Source of the DNA: Desulfobacterales bacterium C00003060
Lineage (GTDB): Bacteria; Desulfobacterota; Desulfobacteria; Desulfobacterales; C00003060
DNA length: 5,352 bases
Reading direction: 5' to 3'
Assembly: GCA_001751085.1 (NCBI GenBank)
Contig: MAXP01000133.1
Coordinates: forward strand, 1 to 5,352
Shown here: one piece after another, positions 5,345 through 5,352 of the stretch
How the letters are laid out: the number at the start of each line of letters is the position of its first letter
How positions within the stretch are numbered: the stretch's first letter is position 1
Translations under genes and position numbers: made by a program
The notes under the pieces: generated by a model
What the model was told of the DNA's origin: nothing
Seen by the model: the letters and a program-made list of their open reading frames with translations, nothing else
Database searches by the model: none

Positions 5345-5352
5345 TTTAACGA

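Overview
The window looks like ordinary chromosomal DNA of a mesophilic, moderate-GC bacterium. A Desulfobacterota (deltaproteobacterial) origin is the best guess, from the gene mix: a DUF1566 protein, a eukaryote-type UDP-glucose pyrophosphorylase, a PPC/DUF296 protein next to a 356-residue branched-chain aminotransferase, and the dispersed ACGCAGAGA-type repeat. This is inference; there is no rRNA or other phylogenetic marker.

Layout. The left edge (1-350, plus strand) holds the 3' end of a DUF1566 (Lcl C-terminal, C-type-lectin-like) gene. All other genes are on the minus strand and converge on it. A perfect 10-bp hairpin (386-411) lies in the 110-bp convergent gap. Next comes the C-terminal half of a rhodanese (461-787), lacking its N-terminal half and any good start; it is probably a gene remnant. 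Directly upstream of it (in the minus direction) is a complete UTP-glucose-1-phosphate uridylyltransferase (802 to about 2220). Between that gene and the next is a 316-bp non-coding stretch (2239-2554) with a TATAAT box, a 13-bp inverted repeat, small palindromes and tandem mini-hairpins.

The right half is one compact minus-strand operon, read from right to left: PPC/DUF296 protein (5292-4849), branched-chain aminotransferase IlvE (4847-3777), glyoxalase-II-like metallo-beta-lactamase-fold hydrolase (3772-3125) and a YIP1-family membrane protein (3112-2555). The gaps are 1, 4 and 12 nt. The three downstream genes each have a Shine-Dalgarno exactly 8 nt before ATG, and the first two overlap the stop region of the preceding gene, which suggests translational coupling. 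At the right edge is a tandem 9-mer typical of dispersed intergenic repeats.

The genes do not form an obvious new pathway. Most interesting are (1) the 3' end of the DUF1566 gene, whose adenine-poor, NNC/NNT-rich codon pattern is what a diversity-generating retroelement (DGR) variable region would look like, followed by a hairpin, and (2) evidence that the UGPase starts at a TTG codon six codons downstream of the first ATG. No reverse transcriptase or template repeat was found in the window, so the DGR idea is a lead rather than a demonstration.
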